This document shows, piece after piece, positions 63,817-64,000 of a stretch of 64,000 bases of DNA. The first letter of the stretch is position 1; each line of letters begins with the position of its first letter. The notes beneath the pieces are model-generated. The model searched no databases. It was not told where the DNA came from and saw nothing but the letters and a program-made list of their open reading frames with translations. The translations under genes were made by a program, and so were the position numbers. The stretch comes from Litorimonas sp963972195 (GTDB lineage Bacteria > Pseudomonadota > Alphaproteobacteria > Caulobacterales > Maricaulaceae), in contig CAXATH010000012.1 of the NCBI GenBank assembly GCA_963972195.1, forward strand, positions 1 to 64,000, written 5' to 3'.

Positions 63817-64000
63817 GATACGGCCCCGTTATTCACTGGCTGGGCTTCTGCCAAGGCATGCAGAATAGCCATTCTCATGGCGACGCCAGATTCGACTTGC
63901 CGCGTTATCAAACTGACTTCAGGGTCGTCCGCAATCTCCGAGCTGATTTCGACGCCGCGGTTCATTGGGCCTGGATGCATCACAAAAGCATTGGGTTTAG
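63813..64000 (-). CDS. pyrB: Aspartate carbamoyltransferase catalytic subunit, C-terminal part
   Basis: Only the last ~62 codons are in the window, and the gene runs off the right edge. The translation contains NAFVMHPGPMNRGVEISSEI and ends QVESGVAMRMAILHALAEA plus a short tail. HPGPMNRGVEI is the ATCase C-terminal signature. The stop overlaps the start of the dihydroorotase-like gene. Confidence 0.93.
   Translation of the reverse strand, partial: KPNAFVMHPGPMNRGVEISSEIADDPEVSLITRQVESGVAMRMAILHALAEAQPVNNGAVS

Noticed and set aside
1..64000. Second attachment site (copy of tRNA-Asn 3' end) and CRISPR arrays
   Set aside because: I looked for both by eye on both strands and found none; the left ICE border must lie outside the window.

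Overview
The window looks like a moderate-GC alphaproteobacterial chromosome (Hyphomonadales-like by overall gene character; this is inference) carrying the right-hand part of an integrative and conjugative element (ICE). The ICE ends at a tRNA-Asn(GTT) gene at 61804-61879. A tyrosine recombinase (60271-61668) lies directly inside that end. Beyond the tRNA is ordinary chromosome: a DUF962 membrane protein, a dihydroorotase-like gene and the end of pyrB. The left end of the ICE is not in the window; I found no second copy of the tRNA 3' end.

Backbone. A DUF3363/VirD2-type relaxase (204-2123) and a complete P-type (MPF-T) transfer operon (39857-51837: virD4/traG, a ribbon-helix-helix gene, trbB, C, D, E, J, L, F, G, I and a DUF2274 gene) are separated by about 37 kb of cargo. 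The divergent promoter region before virD4 holds six TCAC(G) repeats spaced exactly 10 bp apart. The 3' half of a second, decayed relaxase lies at 12409-13340, and a Y-family polymerase gene has lost its 3' part at 38939. These two scars bracket the main catabolic cargo and suggest it arrived by recombination between related elements.

Catabolic cargo (9.0-38.9 kb). There is an FAD ferredoxin reductase, EtfBA, two Rieske oxygenases with one FMN/2Fe-2S reductase, a CaiB-type CoA transferase, an SDR, a TonB-dependent receptor, an aromatic-acid MFS importer, a GMC alcohol dehydrogenase, an aldehyde dehydrogenase, a LysR regulator with two HTH domains, and an acyl-CoA dehydrogenase. These are followed by a full protocatechuate 4,5-cleavage operon (ligA, B, C, an aldo/keto reductase, ligJ, K, I, U and a DUF1932 dehydrogenase). 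Together they would import a (probably methoxylated) aromatic alcohol, aldehyde or acid, oxidise and demethylate it to protocatechuate, and cleave it to pyruvate and oxaloacetate.

Defence-like cargo. There are three candidate systems: a HEAT-like protein plus PD-(D/E)XK-like nuclease pair (4131-7712), next to an IS30-family insertion; an HTH - N6-adenine methyltransferase - PIN-domain operon (52639-56142) with its own promoter and operator-like repeat; and a single STAND ATPase with an N-terminal Cap4/DUF4297-like nuclease domain (57397-60159). Between the last two is a DUF3800 gene broken by a 13-bp tandem duplication. The HTH-methylase-PIN operon and the HEAT/nuclease pair are the best candidates for undescribed systems.
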